NCBI GenBank assembly: GCA_964427855.1
Contig: CAYRVH010000005.1
Coordinates: 1 to 64,000 of the forward strand
Length of the DNA stretch: 64,000 nucleotides
Source: JAUPKT01 sp964427855
Lineage (GTDB): Bacteria > Desulfobacterota > Desulfomonilia > Desulfomonilales > Desulfomonilaceae
Reading direction: 5' to 3'
Positions 27,001 to 35,599 of this stretch are shown piece by piece (positions within the stretch are counted from its first letter, which is position 1; every line of letters starts with the position of its first letter). Both the position numbers and the translations under genes were made by a program. The notes below the pieces were generated by a model. It was not told where the DNA came from, made no database searches, and saw only the letters and a program-made list of their open reading frames with translations.

Positions 27001-28307
27001 TGACGGCGGATGGCCGAAAGCTCCCGCTGAACGACCCGAGTGTGCGCATCATATTGCCGGCCATGGGACGTTTCGCTCATCAAGCGTTGGTAAACACATT
27101 CAAGAAGGTGGGAATCAATGCCCTTGGGCTGCCGCCCGCAGATGAAGAAGTCCTGAAGCTCGGCCGAGGCAACTCAACATGCAAGGAATGTCTCCCTTTG
27201 CAAACCACGGTTGGGTCAATGCTGAAATACCTCACCCAAGACAGGCCGGAGGGCGAGGTGACGGCGTACTTTATGCCGGGCGCAGGCGGCCCGTGTCGGT
27301 TCGGGCAATACAATGTCTTCTCGAGACGATTGATTGAGCGATACCAATTCCCAGATGTGGCAGTTTTGACGCTCAACGCCGCAAATGGGTACATGGGCCT
27401 AGGGGACAGATTCACCCTGCCGGCGTGGCGCGCTATCATCATCGGCGACGTGATGTACGAAATCTGGTCCACGCTCCTTGCGGCGGCGAAGGATCGCGAG
27501 ACGGCTCTCAAAGTCTTTTACGCCGAGTGGGACAAATTGGTGAATGTCGTCCACAAGCCATGGCGATTGATTAAGAGGCAAATCCAGGCCACCGCGGAAG
27601 CCCTTCGCACCATACCTCTCACCATGCCGTATGAGAAGATACCTAAGATTTCACTCATAGGTGAGATTTACGTTCGAAATGATCCCATCTCTTTACAGCG
27701 CCTTGTGGAAAAGATGGCTGATCGAGGATTCATTGTGCGGACCTCGCAGACCAGTGAGTGGATCAAGTATGTGGACTGGCTTATCAAAAATCGCATTGAA
27801 GGAGATACGCCGGATATCCCATTCTGGATTCGGTACTTTGTAAAGCGGCATTTTGATTCCAGGGTAAGGGACCTTTTTGCGCCAGCGGGTCTATTTTTCC
27901 ACGAAACCCTTCGGGTGGAAGATCTCGTCGAGGCCGGGGCGCCCTTTGTATCGCCTCGGCTTACCGGCGAGGCTATTCTTACTGTTGGAGCCGCCCTCCA
28001 CGAGATCCTGCATCCCGCGTGCGGCATCATATCTATCGGCCCTTTTGGTTGCATGCCGTCAAGGGTGGCGGAATCGATATTATCGGAGAAGTTTACCACC
28101 GCGACCAAGCTCAACCTTATCATGGCCAAAAACGGCGATTCCCCCCTAGGTAAGAGCCCAATCCTGAGAGGCAGAGACAGAAAGCTTCCTTTTTTGGCTA
28201 TAGAAACGGATGGAAATCCGTTTCCCCAGATCATCGAGGCGCGCCTTGAAGCGTTTGCGTTGCAAGCCAAGCGTCTGCACGAACAGATGCTGGCTGACAG
28301 CCATTAA
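24021..28307 (+). CDS. giant acyl-CoA dehydratase activase / dehydratase-like fusion (HgdC-DUF2229-HgdB family)
   Basis: 1,428 residues. Two ASKHA activase modules come first: residues ~1-265 (NKCASGTGEFFLQQIG, and C-rich SGRCSVFCKSDC) and ~300-590 (ILGLDVGSTTTKGV, FEIGGQDAKYT, NEACSAGTGSFLEES, NDQCAAFIGSD). A Cys-rich linker (CGGGKEKCDRRCEIA) leads to a DUF2229 domain (~650-900) and a 2-hydroxyglutaryl-CoA dehydratase D-component-like part (~900-1400, with GNSTCKECLPLQTT and GPCRFGQYN). Archetypal activases use ATP to inject an electron into [4Fe-4S] dehydratases or benzoyl-CoA reductases. This fused type is widespread in anaerobes but its substrate is unknown. GAGGAG lies 9 bases before ATG 24021. 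No separate dehydratase subunits are adjacent. Confidence 0.9.
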   Translation: MEVLGMCLGASTLSMVRLRKESGAPRIVHAATITHEGNPRKTLLDALEKEPGISEIPIAVTGRKFIQFMKLTTISEPEAVEMAAAHILQGKGQYRVIVSAGGETFLVYHLDDDFKIQGIQTGNKCASGTGEFFLQQIGRMNLTLEEVSKLGISEEVHKVSGRCSVFCKSDCTHALNKGIPKAHVVAGLGMMMANKVLELLKKLPKKSIMLVGGSSKNKTMIHYLSKEIEDLFIPEEAPFFEAYGAALWALDHPTVRYTGPQDVFERKSSTFSYLRPLAEFRNKVHFNDRPRCVAQAGDRTILGLDVGSTTTKGVIMRCSDKAILAADYLRTDGDPVAAARKVYRSLADQVNAPIKIKGLGVTGSGRQIAGLHAMTHGVINEIIAHATAAVHFDRDVDTIFEIGGQDAKYTYITNGVPSDYAMNEACSAGTGSFLEESAKESLGVKVVDIGKVAYQGTKPPNFNDQCAAFIGSDIKNAAQEGIPLEDIVAGLVYSICMNYSNRVKGNRPVGAKVFMQGGVCYNEAIPAAMAAITGKEIVVPPEPGLMGAFGVALEVERRINVGLMAEQDFDLNSLANRGVAYKKSFVCGGGKEKCDRRCEIARIEIEGKTYPFGGACNRYVNLVRHIQFERQKYDMVDYRQKLVFEDLAPDDPSDLRPTVGMNRSFLVNTYFPFFNTFFAELGYRLVLPDTVDPEGMDQRGAAFCFPVEIAHGYALDLLRKDPNILFLPHIRGVPTDHENPNTCTCVFVQGEAFYLSGTFEGIAQKRVLTPYLDLSKGFDARLEDFVQIAKQLGASRTQGAEAARKAIAAQERFKERLRAKGREILDILQQDPEAIAIVLFGRPYNAFAAEANKGIPAKFASRGYFIVPFDMLPYENQELQDADTMYWSMGRMILKSARLARNHKQLFGTYISNFSCGPDSFIVGYFRDEMGRKPSLTLELDSHTADAGLETRIEAFLDIVHYYRELESRKQISQVRKDFRPAKAMMLDGKPIILTADGRKLPLNDPSVRIILPAMGRFAHQALVNTFKKVGINALGLPPADEEVLKLGRGNSTCKECLPLQTTVGSMLKYLTQDRPEGEVTAYFMPGAGGPCRFGQYNVFSRRLIERYQFPDVAVLTLNAANGYMGLGDRFTLPAWRAIIIGDVMYEIWSTLLAAAKDRETALKVFYAEWDKLVNVVHKPWRLIKRQIQATAEALRTIPLTMPYEKIPKISLIGEIYVRNDPISLQRLVEKMADRGFIVRTSQTSEWIKYVDWLIKNRIEGDTPDIPFWIRYFVKRHFDSRVRDLFAPAGLFFHETLRVEDLVEAGAPFVSPRLTGEAILTVGAALHEILHPACGIISIGPFGCMPSRVAESILSEKFTTATKLNLIMAKNGDSPLGKSPILRGRDRKLPFLAIETDGNPFPQIIEARLEAFALQAKRLHEQMLADSH

Positions 28308-28558
28308 CATTAGCTCTTCTCATCACGGAGACGGTCTCAGGCGCGCCTTAGCCATTCCGAAAAGGAAAAAGCAAGCCGGCAGCTGGCTAGCACGGCTCTC
28401 AAAAGGACGCATGAATGGAGTAAAACGACCATGGTGTCCTCGAGAAATGCCGAGGATTGTTGCGAACGGTCGCGAAGGAAGAAAGACCCACATGAATTTT
28501 GATCAATCTGATGTGTTATAGGAATTTTCGAAATTAATCACGAATTGAGGCCGCTTAC

Positions 28559-28629
28559 CTCATTGCGTCATCCTCACGAAAGTAAGGATCCATACTGAGT
28601 TTCCTGGATTTCCATTTGATTGGAATGAC
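28559..28629 (-). repeat. dispersed repeat, family B (copy) in the 28308-28822 intergenic region
   Basis: On the minus strand it reads GTCATTCCAATCAAATGGAAATCC, then AGGAAACTC...GGATCC...TTTCGTGAGGATGACGCAATGA, matching the copy at 18474-18543 block by block. No gene is supported in the remaining 500 bases between the activase fusion and yraN. Confidence 0.7.
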
Positions 28630-28822
28630 AACGTCACGTCGGAGCATTTTGCGATTTCTCTTGAGAAAGGTTATATATCCCGTCCTGCCGCTTCTGTCAT
28701 CAGTGGTAGCAACGAGCACCAGGCGACTCGGCAATCTCAAGTCTGGAACGCTGGGGCGCACAGTGTCTTCGAAAGTAGAACTCTTTCAGTAACGGCCATC
28801 ACGACCGAAGAAAGGCGAAATA

Positions 28823-29194
28823 TTGACCAAAGAGGACGGTCAGAATACCCGCGCCCGTGGTATGCGCGCCGAAGACGTCGCTCAGAGGTATCTCGAGAAG
28901 CTGGGGTACCGCGTCATCGAGCGAAATTTCATGTGCAAGGCTGGGGAGATCGATCTTATTGCCCTGCATGAGGGAATTCTTGTCTTCGTCGAGGTGCGTT
29001 CTCGATACGGCAAAGAGGCAGTGGACCCCATATACTCCGTAAATGTGCGGAAACAAAAGAAGCTCGTCCGGACCGCGCAGTATTATCTCGCGGCCCGGTT
29101 TTCAAAATACCCAATCTGCAGGTTCGATGTGGTCATTGTGACGCTCGGCAACCCGCCGGATGTCGTGGTGCTGCAAGACGCGTTCTCAGAGTAA
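28823..29194 (+). CDS. YraN family protein (UPF0102, putative endonuclease-like)
   Basis: 123 residues, usual length for YraN. The PD-(D/E)XK-like core is visible: GMRAEDVAQRYLEKLGYRVIERNFMCKAGEIDLIALHEGILVFVEVRSRYG, with the conserved E-x-D and E-V-R(K) residues, then VRKQKKLVRTAQYYL and RFDVV. The function is unconfirmed; a nuclease role in DNA uptake or repair is inferred from the fold. The start is TTG at 28823 with AAAGG upstream; ATG 28862 would cut the conserved first helix. No rnhB or other usual YraN neighbour is present. Confidence 0.85.
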   Translation: MTKEDGQNTRARGMRAEDVAQRYLEKLGYRVIERNFMCKAGEIDLIALHEGILVFVEVRSRYGKEAVDPIYSVNVRKQKKLVRTAQYYLAARFSKYPICRFDVVIVTLGNPPDVVVLQDAFSE

Positions 29195-29516
29195 CCCGCT
29201 CCCCGTAGAGTGGCCTCGTCGGGATATGAGCGATTCTCGTAATGCGTTACTCGCACGTGATCATGTGTGATCACGGTTCTCGAAACTGCAAGCGAATTCG
29301 ACGGGCGCTTCGCTGCTCGATTGAGGGCGGTGAGAGTGCGTCGCTGCATTCGCCGCCTCGCAATAACAAAGCAATGGCAATAGGCAAAAGTGTCCGAGGC
29401 GTGTCATACATCTCCGGGCGCCGATGTCCGCGGCATGATTCTTCGTCGCCCTGGGCGAAGTCCTGGGGACGACCGCCCATCCAGGCTCAGACGCAGTGAG
29501 TAGCCTTGCTTTCCAT

Positions 29517-29588
29517 GTCATTTCCAAGGAGCGTGCGACTGGGAAATCTTCGCAGGACGGCAAGATTTCTCGCTGCGCTCGAAATGAC
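29517..29588. repeat. dispersed inverted-repeat element, family A (copy 2)
   Basis: A 72-base element: GTCATTTCCAAGGAG...GGGAAATCTTCGC...AAGATTTCTCGC...CTCGAAATGAC. The same outer arms and internal pairing as copy 1. It lies in the 29195-29897 gene-free stretch; fragments of a GTCATTGCGAG-type repeat also occur around 29350 (CCTCGCAATAAC). Confidence 0.8.
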
Positions 29589-29817
29589 AGGAAAACGAAT
29601 GATAGAAATGACAAGAGGTCATGAGCTCGGGAGAACAGCGTCGGGCGCAACGGGAAACCTTGAAACTATTCTCGAACGTAATCACGAATCGCTACGCTCG
29701 CAAAGATGCGCAGGCTCATGCGCACAAACGCTCGAGGGTTCTCGCATGTCTTTGAGCCCCACCCCTGCGGCGGCGTTTTTCTCTTGCCGCTGCGGGCGCC
29801 GGCTCTACGTACATGGT

Positions 29818-29846
29818 ACGAGCTCGACAAAGAGTGTCGAGCTCGT
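29818..29846. other. perfect 12-bp hairpin downstream of paaK
   Basis: ACGAGCTCGACA-AAGAG-TGTCGAGCTCGT: a 12-bp exact stem with a 5-base loop, 52 bases past the paaK stop in its direction of transcription. No T-tract follows on either strand, so it is not a classic intrinsic terminator; it may stop or protect the paaK transcript, or be a protein site. Confidence 0.55.
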
Positions 29847-29897
29847 CATGAGGACCCCTTTCAGCAACTTGTTCTTGACTGCGACAGCGCTTATGAC

Positions 29898-31196
29898 CTA
29901 GCGCTCGTCGATGATCCGCTTTGCCTTTCCTATGCTTCTCTCGATAGATTCTGGCGCCAAAATCGTGACCGGCACGTTGATGCCTATCACCTGTTGGATG
30001 CGGCCTGAGATTCTCTTTGCTAGCTCCTGGATCTTCTCCGAGCCTGCTTGATACACAGCTGGTTTCACCTCAGTCTCAACCAGGATGTGGTCAATGTAGC
30101 CCTTTTTTCGCAATCGAATTTGATACAAGGGCTCGACTTCTTCGAACTCCATCAGCACCGTTTCGATTTGCGATGGAAACACGTTGACGCCGCTGATAAT
30201 CATCATATCGTCTGATCTTCCGAGGATCTTGTCCATGGTGATGAGGGTACGGCCGCAGTCGCATTTCTCACGTCTGAGCGTGCAGATGTCGCGGGTGCGG
30301 TACCGAATCATCGGCATGGCCCGTCGCTGAAGGGACGTAAACACGAGCTCGCCTTCTTGCCCCAGCTCCAACGGCTCCAGGGTGCCAGGATCGACGATTT
30401 CAGGATAGACGTGGTCTTCGTTAATGTGAATCTTGTAGTGCTCGCAGGTGAAGGACACGCCTGGACCCATGAGTTCGGTCAGTCCATAATGCTCGTAGGC
30501 GTGGATACCGCTCCGGGCCTCGATCTCGTTTCTCATCTCCACCGTCCACGGCTCCGCCCCAAAGTGCCCGGTTCTCAGCGCGGTTTTTTTGAGATCTACC
30601 CCCATCCGCTCTGCCTTCTCGATAATCGTCAGGCAATAGGACGGTGTGCAAAACAGCGCGGTAGTCCCAAAATCCTGTATGAGCATGATCTGGCGCTCGG
30701 TCATACCGCTGCCCGAGGGGACGACTGCGCAGCCGATTTTCATCGCCCCTTGAAGAAATCCCAAACCGCCTGTAAAAAGCCCCATGCCATAGGCGTTTTG
30801 GGCAATACTCTCTGGTCTGAGCTCCTGCGCCCACAAGCCCCGTGCCATACACTCAGACCACTGTTCAAGATCTTCCGCCGTATAAGGGCCGGTGATAGGT
30901 TTCCCCGTGGTGCCTGAAGAGGCATGTATGCGGACTACCTCTGACAAAGGTACTGCGCAGAGACCGAAGGGATAATTGTCTCGTAAATCTGTCTTGACGG
31001 TAAAAGGAAACTTGCTCAAATCAGATAATTTGGCGAAATCGGAAGGCTTGATGCCTCGCTCGTCGAAGGCCTTTTTGTAGAAGGGAACCCTGTCGTACAC
31101 CCACTGCAGAGTTTCTTTGAGCTTCTGGGTTTGGAATGCCGCCATGTCTCGTTCGTTCATGGTTTCGAACTTTTCATCCCAAAATTTCTTGGCCAT
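29898..31196 (-). CDS. paaK: phenylacetate-CoA ligase (PaaK-type AMP-forming ligase)
   Basis: 432 residues, standard PaaK length. The N-terminal WDEKFETMNERDMAAFQTQKLKETLQWVYDRVPFYKKAF, the AMP-binding P-loop SSGTTGKPITGPYT, YGLTELMGPGVSFTCEH, and C-terminal GRSDDMMIISGVNVFPSQIE are all diagnostic. It activates phenylacetate or another aryl-acid to its CoA ester with ATP. AGGAGG lies upstream of the ATG. In anaerobes PaaK homologues are often found with indolepyruvate oxidoreductase genes; none is adjacent here, so the natural acid is uncertain. A 12-bp hairpin lies just past the stop. Confidence 0.94.
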   Translation of the reverse strand: MAKKFWDEKFETMNERDMAAFQTQKLKETLQWVYDRVPFYKKAFDERGIKPSDFAKLSDLSKFPFTVKTDLRDNYPFGLCAVPLSEVVRIHASSGTTGKPITGPYTAEDLEQWSECMARGLWAQELRPESIAQNAYGMGLFTGGLGFLQGAMKIGCAVVPSGSGMTERQIMLIQDFGTTALFCTPSYCLTIIEKAERMGVDLKKTALRTGHFGAEPWTVEMRNEIEARSGIHAYEHYGLTELMGPGVSFTCEHYKIHINEDHVYPEIVDPGTLEPLELGQEGELVFTSLQRRAMPMIRYRTRDICTLRREKCDCGRTLITMDKILGRSDDMMIISGVNVFPSQIETVLMEFEEVEPLYQIRLRKKGYIDHILVETEVKPAVYQAGSEKIQELAKRISGRIQQVIGINVPVTILAPESIERSIGKAKRIIDER

Positions 31197-31390
31197 CAGG
31201 TTCCTCCTCTAAAGTGATTTGTTTGTTGGTACGTCGCACAAGGATCAGGGAAGGGGTTTATATTTCCTATAGTTACCGAACTCACTCGCTGCTGTCAAGT
31301 CAAAAACATCAGCATATAAGACCCCTTTTCCATGTTCATTATCCCGTGATCGGACTTCACCTACATGAATAGTTGCACGCTGCACGGGTC

Positions 31391-31855
31391 TCACAGCTCC
31401 GAGAGTTTCTTGAGTCTCTCCGCAACGCTCTTTTCGAGAGACGATTCTAAGACCGGAAGCAGTTGAGGTCCTTGTATGGGACCCCGCAGCGTACACATCA
31501 CCGTCAATGGCGGGATCTGTTGTGGCTTGGGACCGGTCGATGGGCCTTGTTGAGCCTCAGGCAGCCGTATGCCGTACTTGCTCAGTTCCTTGTCAACGCC
31601 TATGGCTTTCAGAAGACCTTCGTGTTGTTTGAGGAAATCCCTTACCACTGGTATGTCGCCAATTGGCAGGTTCTCGAACATCCTCGTCTGTATGGAGAGC
31701 AGGGCATTGATGGAGCTGTCTTTGAATCGATAAGATCCCATCGCCCCAACTGCTATGGCGGGACCTTTGACCCGCAGGTCCTGTGTCTCGGCTTTGCCTG
31801 AAGCTATTTTTATGGAAGCTGATCCGGCTGTTATGTCGAGGAGCTGCTGCGACAC
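31391..31855 (-). CDS. C-terminal fragment of the AsmA-like gene (shifted frame)
   Basis: About 154 residues in the frame one base off the upstream large ORF. SQQLLDITAGSASIKIASGKAETQDLRVKGPAIAVGAMGSYRFKDSSIN followed by LKAIGVDKELSKYGIRLPEA is the usual end of an AsmA-type repeat. The preceding codons in this frame (GNVLGPRAG) have no start. It is the natural continuation of the 31593-34442 ORF, which goes off frame at about 31880-31910 and ends in R/H/S-rich nonsense. Not an independent gene. Confidence 0.75.
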   Translation of the reverse strand: MSQQLLDITAGSASIKIASGKAETQDLRVKGPAIAVGAMGSYRFKDSSINALLSIQTRMFENLPIGDIPVVRDFLKQHEGLLKAIGVDKELSKYGIRLPEAQQGPSTGPKPQQIPPLTVMCTLRGPIQGPQLLPVLESSLEKSVAERLKKLSEL

Positions 31856-34442
31856 ACCCGCTCTTGGCCCAAGTACATTGCCTACTGGTCGCGGCCGCGA
31901 GGAAATCAGTCCGTATTTTTCCTTTGCCAGCCTCGACGACTATGTCGCCATTTATGCTGTCCATCGAATACACCGCGTCAAGATGTCCCTTGATTTTCAA
32001 AGGCGCTGTAACGACGCCGGTGAGAGCCCCTGTCAATTCTTCGGCCCGTACCGTAGTCCCCTGAATGTCTATGACGCCTTTCAGCCCTGAACAGCCGATA
32101 CCATTCGGTTTATGAGGCGTCACGACCACATTGACCATCTGCAGCGTTCCCGCAGCGCCAATGGAATGTTCGATAGGCTGAATCTTGAGGCGACCGACTA
32201 GGGCGCCGGTCATGGTATATGCCGGATTGAGAAAATGTTTCGTGATGTGAGCGAGATCGACCTTCTTGATTTCGACATCGAGACGCCCAAAAGCGCCATG
32301 GCGATCTAGAAGTGTGCCGCCGGCGCTTACGACGATCCCTGGGCTCGACAGATCGCCCCTGGTAATGGTGAGCTCACCGTCTCGCCACGCACCTGCTGCA
32401 GCAAAGTTTCCAGACGTCCCTTGCTGTTTGAGCGTTGCGCCCCCTACTTTGACTTCAACAGTATTCAGGGGAGCGTTCACGCTCCAGCGCATCGTTTTGG
32501 CTGTCCCCGAAAATTTGCATGCCACACTGGCGCTGCCGTTCAAGGTCACGTCGTTTGGCAAAATCGACAACGCGTTCAAAATGTATTTATCCAGCGTTAT
32601 CCTTGACTGAAACTGAAAGCTCCTGGCTGCTGAGCCGAGATTGGTCACGTCTCCGGTCATACTGAATATCTTTTGTGAGGAGTCAGGCCGAGCCAAGGTG
32701 ATAAGCGCGTCTCTCAAGCCGATAGCCATTGCGTCCGCGTGCACTTTGGATTCAAACTCAGTTCGCACGTTGAGCGACGAAGGCAATGTCGCGTCTTTCC
32801 CGAGTGAGACGCTCGCAAGCGTACCTTTTAGGAGCCCTTCCAGTTGTTTCCTGCCGGAGCCCGAGGCGCCTGTTTTGACTATGCGGCCAGCGAAGTGAAC
32901 GGCGGCCGACGTACCCCCTTTTTTTTGAAAGAACGGGGCCTTGGCCAAGGTAAGGCCAGATAAATCTGCGTGGACGGCAAGCCCAAGATCCGCCATAAGG
33001 CCTTTGAGATGGGCGGATACCTCCATGCTGCCCGCAACGTCCAAGGAGCGAGACATGGCGGCTGCTATCAATGAAGAGCCTACTCTGCCAAGGCACTGAA
33101 GATCGAATGCCGCATCTGGGGAAAATGGCTTGATCAGGTCGCCCGACAGGGTGAGGCTCGTATCGTTGGCAGCGATATTCGCGCTCTGGAGTTTGACTTT
33201 ATTGCTATCGCCTTTCCAGGCCACCGTACCGCGCCATGGTTCAGCGCCGCCGAAAAAGGCCAACCCAGGAACGACACCCTCCAAGAGAATGGACCCCGCA
33301 GTCGACCATCCATTTCCCTGCCAAAAACCTTGTATCTCACCATGTATCAAGCCTGCCGTGAACGTCAAAGGAAGTCTTTCTGCGAGCATGTCTCCCAAAA
33401 GCTGCACGGGCAGATCCCTTATCTGAGTCTTTACCCTTATCGCTTCGATTGCATCAAAACTCTTTGACGGCTGGATCTCGGCCTTTGTGCTCAACGACGC
33501 CGAGCGGCCCGCATGTTCTTTGAGCAAAGCTTCCAGAAGGAGGGACAGCGGTTTATCCGCATGAAACGACAACTTGATATTCAATCGCTCAAAAGTAACG
33601 GCATCCAAAGCCAAAAGGAGGGGCGAACACATGCGCCGCCACGGTGCAAGCGGCGCTTCGTCGGCCGAGAACTCAATCTGCGCGTCGGCGAGGGGAAAAG
33701 CGTGATCCGAAAGCTTGAAAAAGCCATGAGAGCGGAAAGGGCTTGCAGTCTGGTCAGCGGCGACCTCTCCGCTGAACTCAAAGGTGTACCGCGAGTCCTT
33801 GGTCTGTTTGCGGATTTCTCCGGAAATATCTGAGACACTTACCAAGACAGATTTTGCCTCACTTCCGCCAGGAGACAGAAAGTCGATGCGCGCGTCAACG
33901 ATGCGCACAAAATCGATCCCCAAGTTCGCAGGAGGCGTCTCTTTCAAAGGCGATCGAGCTGGTTCTTGCACGGATTGGCTGCCGTTTCGATTCGCCTGTA
34001 TGGTATCAGCGGGCCTCGCCGTCTCAGATGTCCCGCCCAATGGGAGTGGCAATGGCAATGCCGTCGCCGCACCTCCCGCGCCCAAGGCCAGAGAGGCATG
34101 AAGGCCCTCCACTGTGGCGCTCGAAAAAACCACCTCGAGTTTGAGAAGACTCGCCACAGACGGCTTCAGGTTAACGCTTCGGATGGAAACGCGGCTTTCT
34201 GCCTCTGGGAATTCTATGGTCAGACCTTCAATGGTCATGTCGAACAAGGTCGTAGGCGAAAAACCAATACGCACATCTTTTAGCCCTATCGGCGCGTTCA
34301 TGAGTTTTCCCAGGGCGAGTTTTACGCCTTCTTTTACCAGGTTAAGGTCGGGATACATAAACCACAAAGTCAGAACACCGAGGAGCAAAACCGCCGCCAG
34401 AATGATGAACAAAAGTCCTACACGCTGGTTATGGATATGCAT
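31593..34442 (-). CDS. AsmA/TamB-like inner-membrane-anchored protein, interrupted by a frameshift near its 3' end
   Basis: About 949 residues in this frame; the last ~95 are out of frame and the true C-terminus is at 31391-31855. One N-terminal membrane segment (GLLFIILAAVLLLGVLTLWFM) is followed by a long periplasmic chain of beta-rich segments with AsmA features: LMNAPIGLKDVRIGFSPTTLFDMTIEGLTIEF near the start and TGALVGRLKIQPIEHSIGAAGTLQMVNVVV late on. AsmA-like proteins bridge the periplasm and move phospholipids toward the outer membrane. GAGGAG lies 7 bases before ATG 34442, so the longer start is rejected. The frameshift may be a sequencing error or a real mutation. Confidence 0.82.
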   Translation of the reverse strand: MHIHNQRVGLLFIILAAVLLLGVLTLWFMYPDLNLVKEGVKLALGKLMNAPIGLKDVRIGFSPTTLFDMTIEGLTIEFPEAESRVSIRSVNLKPSVASLLKLEVVFSSATVEGLHASLALGAGGAATALPLPLPLGGTSETARPADTIQANRNGSQSVQEPARSPLKETPPANLGIDFVRIVDARIDFLSPGGSEAKSVLVSVSDISGEIRKQTKDSRYTFEFSGEVAADQTASPFRSHGFFKLSDHAFPLADAQIEFSADEAPLAPWRRMCSPLLLALDAVTFERLNIKLSFHADKPLSLLLEALLKEHAGRSASLSTKAEIQPSKSFDAIEAIRVKTQIRDLPVQLLGDMLAERLPLTFTAGLIHGEIQGFWQGNGWSTAGSILLEGVVPGLAFFGGAEPWRGTVAWKGDSNKVKLQSANIAANDTSLTLSGDLIKPFSPDAAFDLQCLGRVGSSLIAAAMSRSLDVAGSMEVSAHLKGLMADLGLAVHADLSGLTLAKAPFFQKKGGTSAAVHFAGRIVKTGASGSGRKQLEGLLKGTLASVSLGKDATLPSSLNVRTEFESKVHADAMAIGLRDALITLARPDSSQKIFSMTGDVTNLGSAARSFQFQSRITLDKYILNALSILPNDVTLNGSASVACKFSGTAKTMRWSVNAPLNTVEVKVGGATLKQQGTSGNFAAAGAWRDGELTITRGDLSSPGIVVSAGGTLLDRHGAFGRLDVEIKKVDLAHITKHFLNPAYTMTGALVGRLKIQPIEHSIGAAGTLQMVNVVVTPHKPNGIGCSGLKGVIDIQGTTVRAEELTGALTGVVTAPLKIKGHLDAVYSMDSINGDIVVEAGKGKIRTDFLAAATSRQCTWAKSGCVAAAPRHNSRISFHKNSFRQSRDTGPAGQRSRHSSWGDGILSIQRQLHQCPALHTDEDVREPANWRHTSGKGFPQTTRRSSESHRR

Positions 34443-34655
34443 TTGCAATCTCCTCACTGCCATCGTCAAGATCAACGCGCGCTCCATCCATCACACGGCT
34501 TTCGAGGACTATAGAATACATAACATCATTGATCTTATCAGAAAGAAATCTCGAGAATGTGAACGACGTCTGTTCTTAATCACTCCCTGATGAAATTGGT
34601 ATGGCGGCTCGGGATTCCGGTTCCCAGGGCCAGGCCCAAAACCGCCGGGCCTCGA

Positions 34656-35540
34656 TCAGAACAATTGCGTATCTACTTTATTCCTCAGCCACGTCTCCAA
34701 AATTCCAATGCATCTCTCATCTAATCTCAGGCGGTGTTTGCCTCCCGGAATAATGGAGAGCTGCTTGATGCCGGCGGGCGCAGCCGCGTAGAGTTCAGAG
34801 GCCTGTTCCACTGGGACCAACTCATCTGCGTCCCCGTGAACGATGAGGAAATGCTGGCCTCGGAAATGAGGCGCCCACCGTTGCGGTTCAATTTCCTCGA
34901 AGTGCCGCACCCAAGCGTTAGGGTCTTTCGGAAAACTCTCGGACCGTATAATGCCCCGTTTCCTGAAATCCTCAATTATCTCTGTTGGTTCCTGTTGAAA
35001 GATCGAAAAGCTTGCCGGGGTTCCCACGACCGCCAACCCATAGATGATGCTCGCCTGCGCGCTCACATAGACGGCGGCGGCGCCGCCGCCGCTGAAACCT
35101 ATGACCATGATGCGCTTGGAATCGATATATGGGGCGTTGGCAACGTGTTCGAGAACCGCTTCCAGGTCGCGCGTCCAACCGAGCATATCGAAATCCCCGC
35201 CTGATGCCCCGCAGCCCCGAAAATTGAAAATGACGACGGCAAAACCAAGGTTGGTAAATCTCTCGGCGAGTCCTTCGTAGCCGGGATCGTTTGCCGGCCT
35301 AGGAGTCCCGCTGCCCGGGATCCCGTGGCAGATCACAACCACCGGCTGAAGCCTGGAATGTTGTGGAGTCGGAAAATAAATGCTTCCTACGATCTTCAAC
35401 CCATCCACGTTGAGGCTGAATTTCTCTCCACTGAAGAAGCCGCCTGCAGGATCGAGAGACGGCGCAGGCCGCGGCTGCTCCTGAATCTTGAGGGCAGCCA
35501 ACAGTCGTCGAAACATAAGAGAGAAAATGCCCCATTCCAT
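34656..35540 (-). CDS. alpha/beta hydrolase
   Basis: About 294 residues (286 if started at 35516). Alpha/beta-hydrolase landmarks are present: PVVVICHGIPGSG with the oxyanion HG, FNFRGCGASGGDFDMLGW, the nucleophile elbow VIGFSGGGAA (GxSxG), the acid in FLIVHGDADELVPVEQA and a late His in GGKHRL. It resembles the serine aminopeptidase S33/dienelactone-hydrolase-like branch. It is predicted to be cytoplasmic, with no signal peptide. The substrate is unknown. No good ribosome site decides the start. It precedes the AsmA-like gene on the same strand by about 210 bases. Confidence 0.83.
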   Translation of the reverse strand: MEWGIFSLMFRRLLAALKIQEQPRPAPSLDPAGGFFSGEKFSLNVDGLKIVGSIYFPTPQHSRLQPVVVICHGIPGSGTPRPANDPGYEGLAERFTNLGFAVVIFNFRGCGASGGDFDMLGWTRDLEAVLEHVANAPYIDSKRIMVIGFSGGGAAAVYVSAQASIIYGLAVVGTPASFSIFQQEPTEIIEDFRKRGIIRSESFPKDPNAWVRHFEEIEPQRWAPHFRGQHFLIVHGDADELVPVEQASELYAAAPAGIKQLSIIPGGKHRLRLDERCIGILETWLRNKVDTQLF

Positions 35541-35599
35541 ACATGCACACTACCACGAAACCGTGTCCGCGTGTCAACCACACCAACGGCTTGAGGCTC

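Noticed and set aside
29506..29901. Plus-strand ORF of 131 codons downstream of yraN
   Set aside because: It runs through repeat family A and ends in antisense to paaK; no ribosome site or family match.
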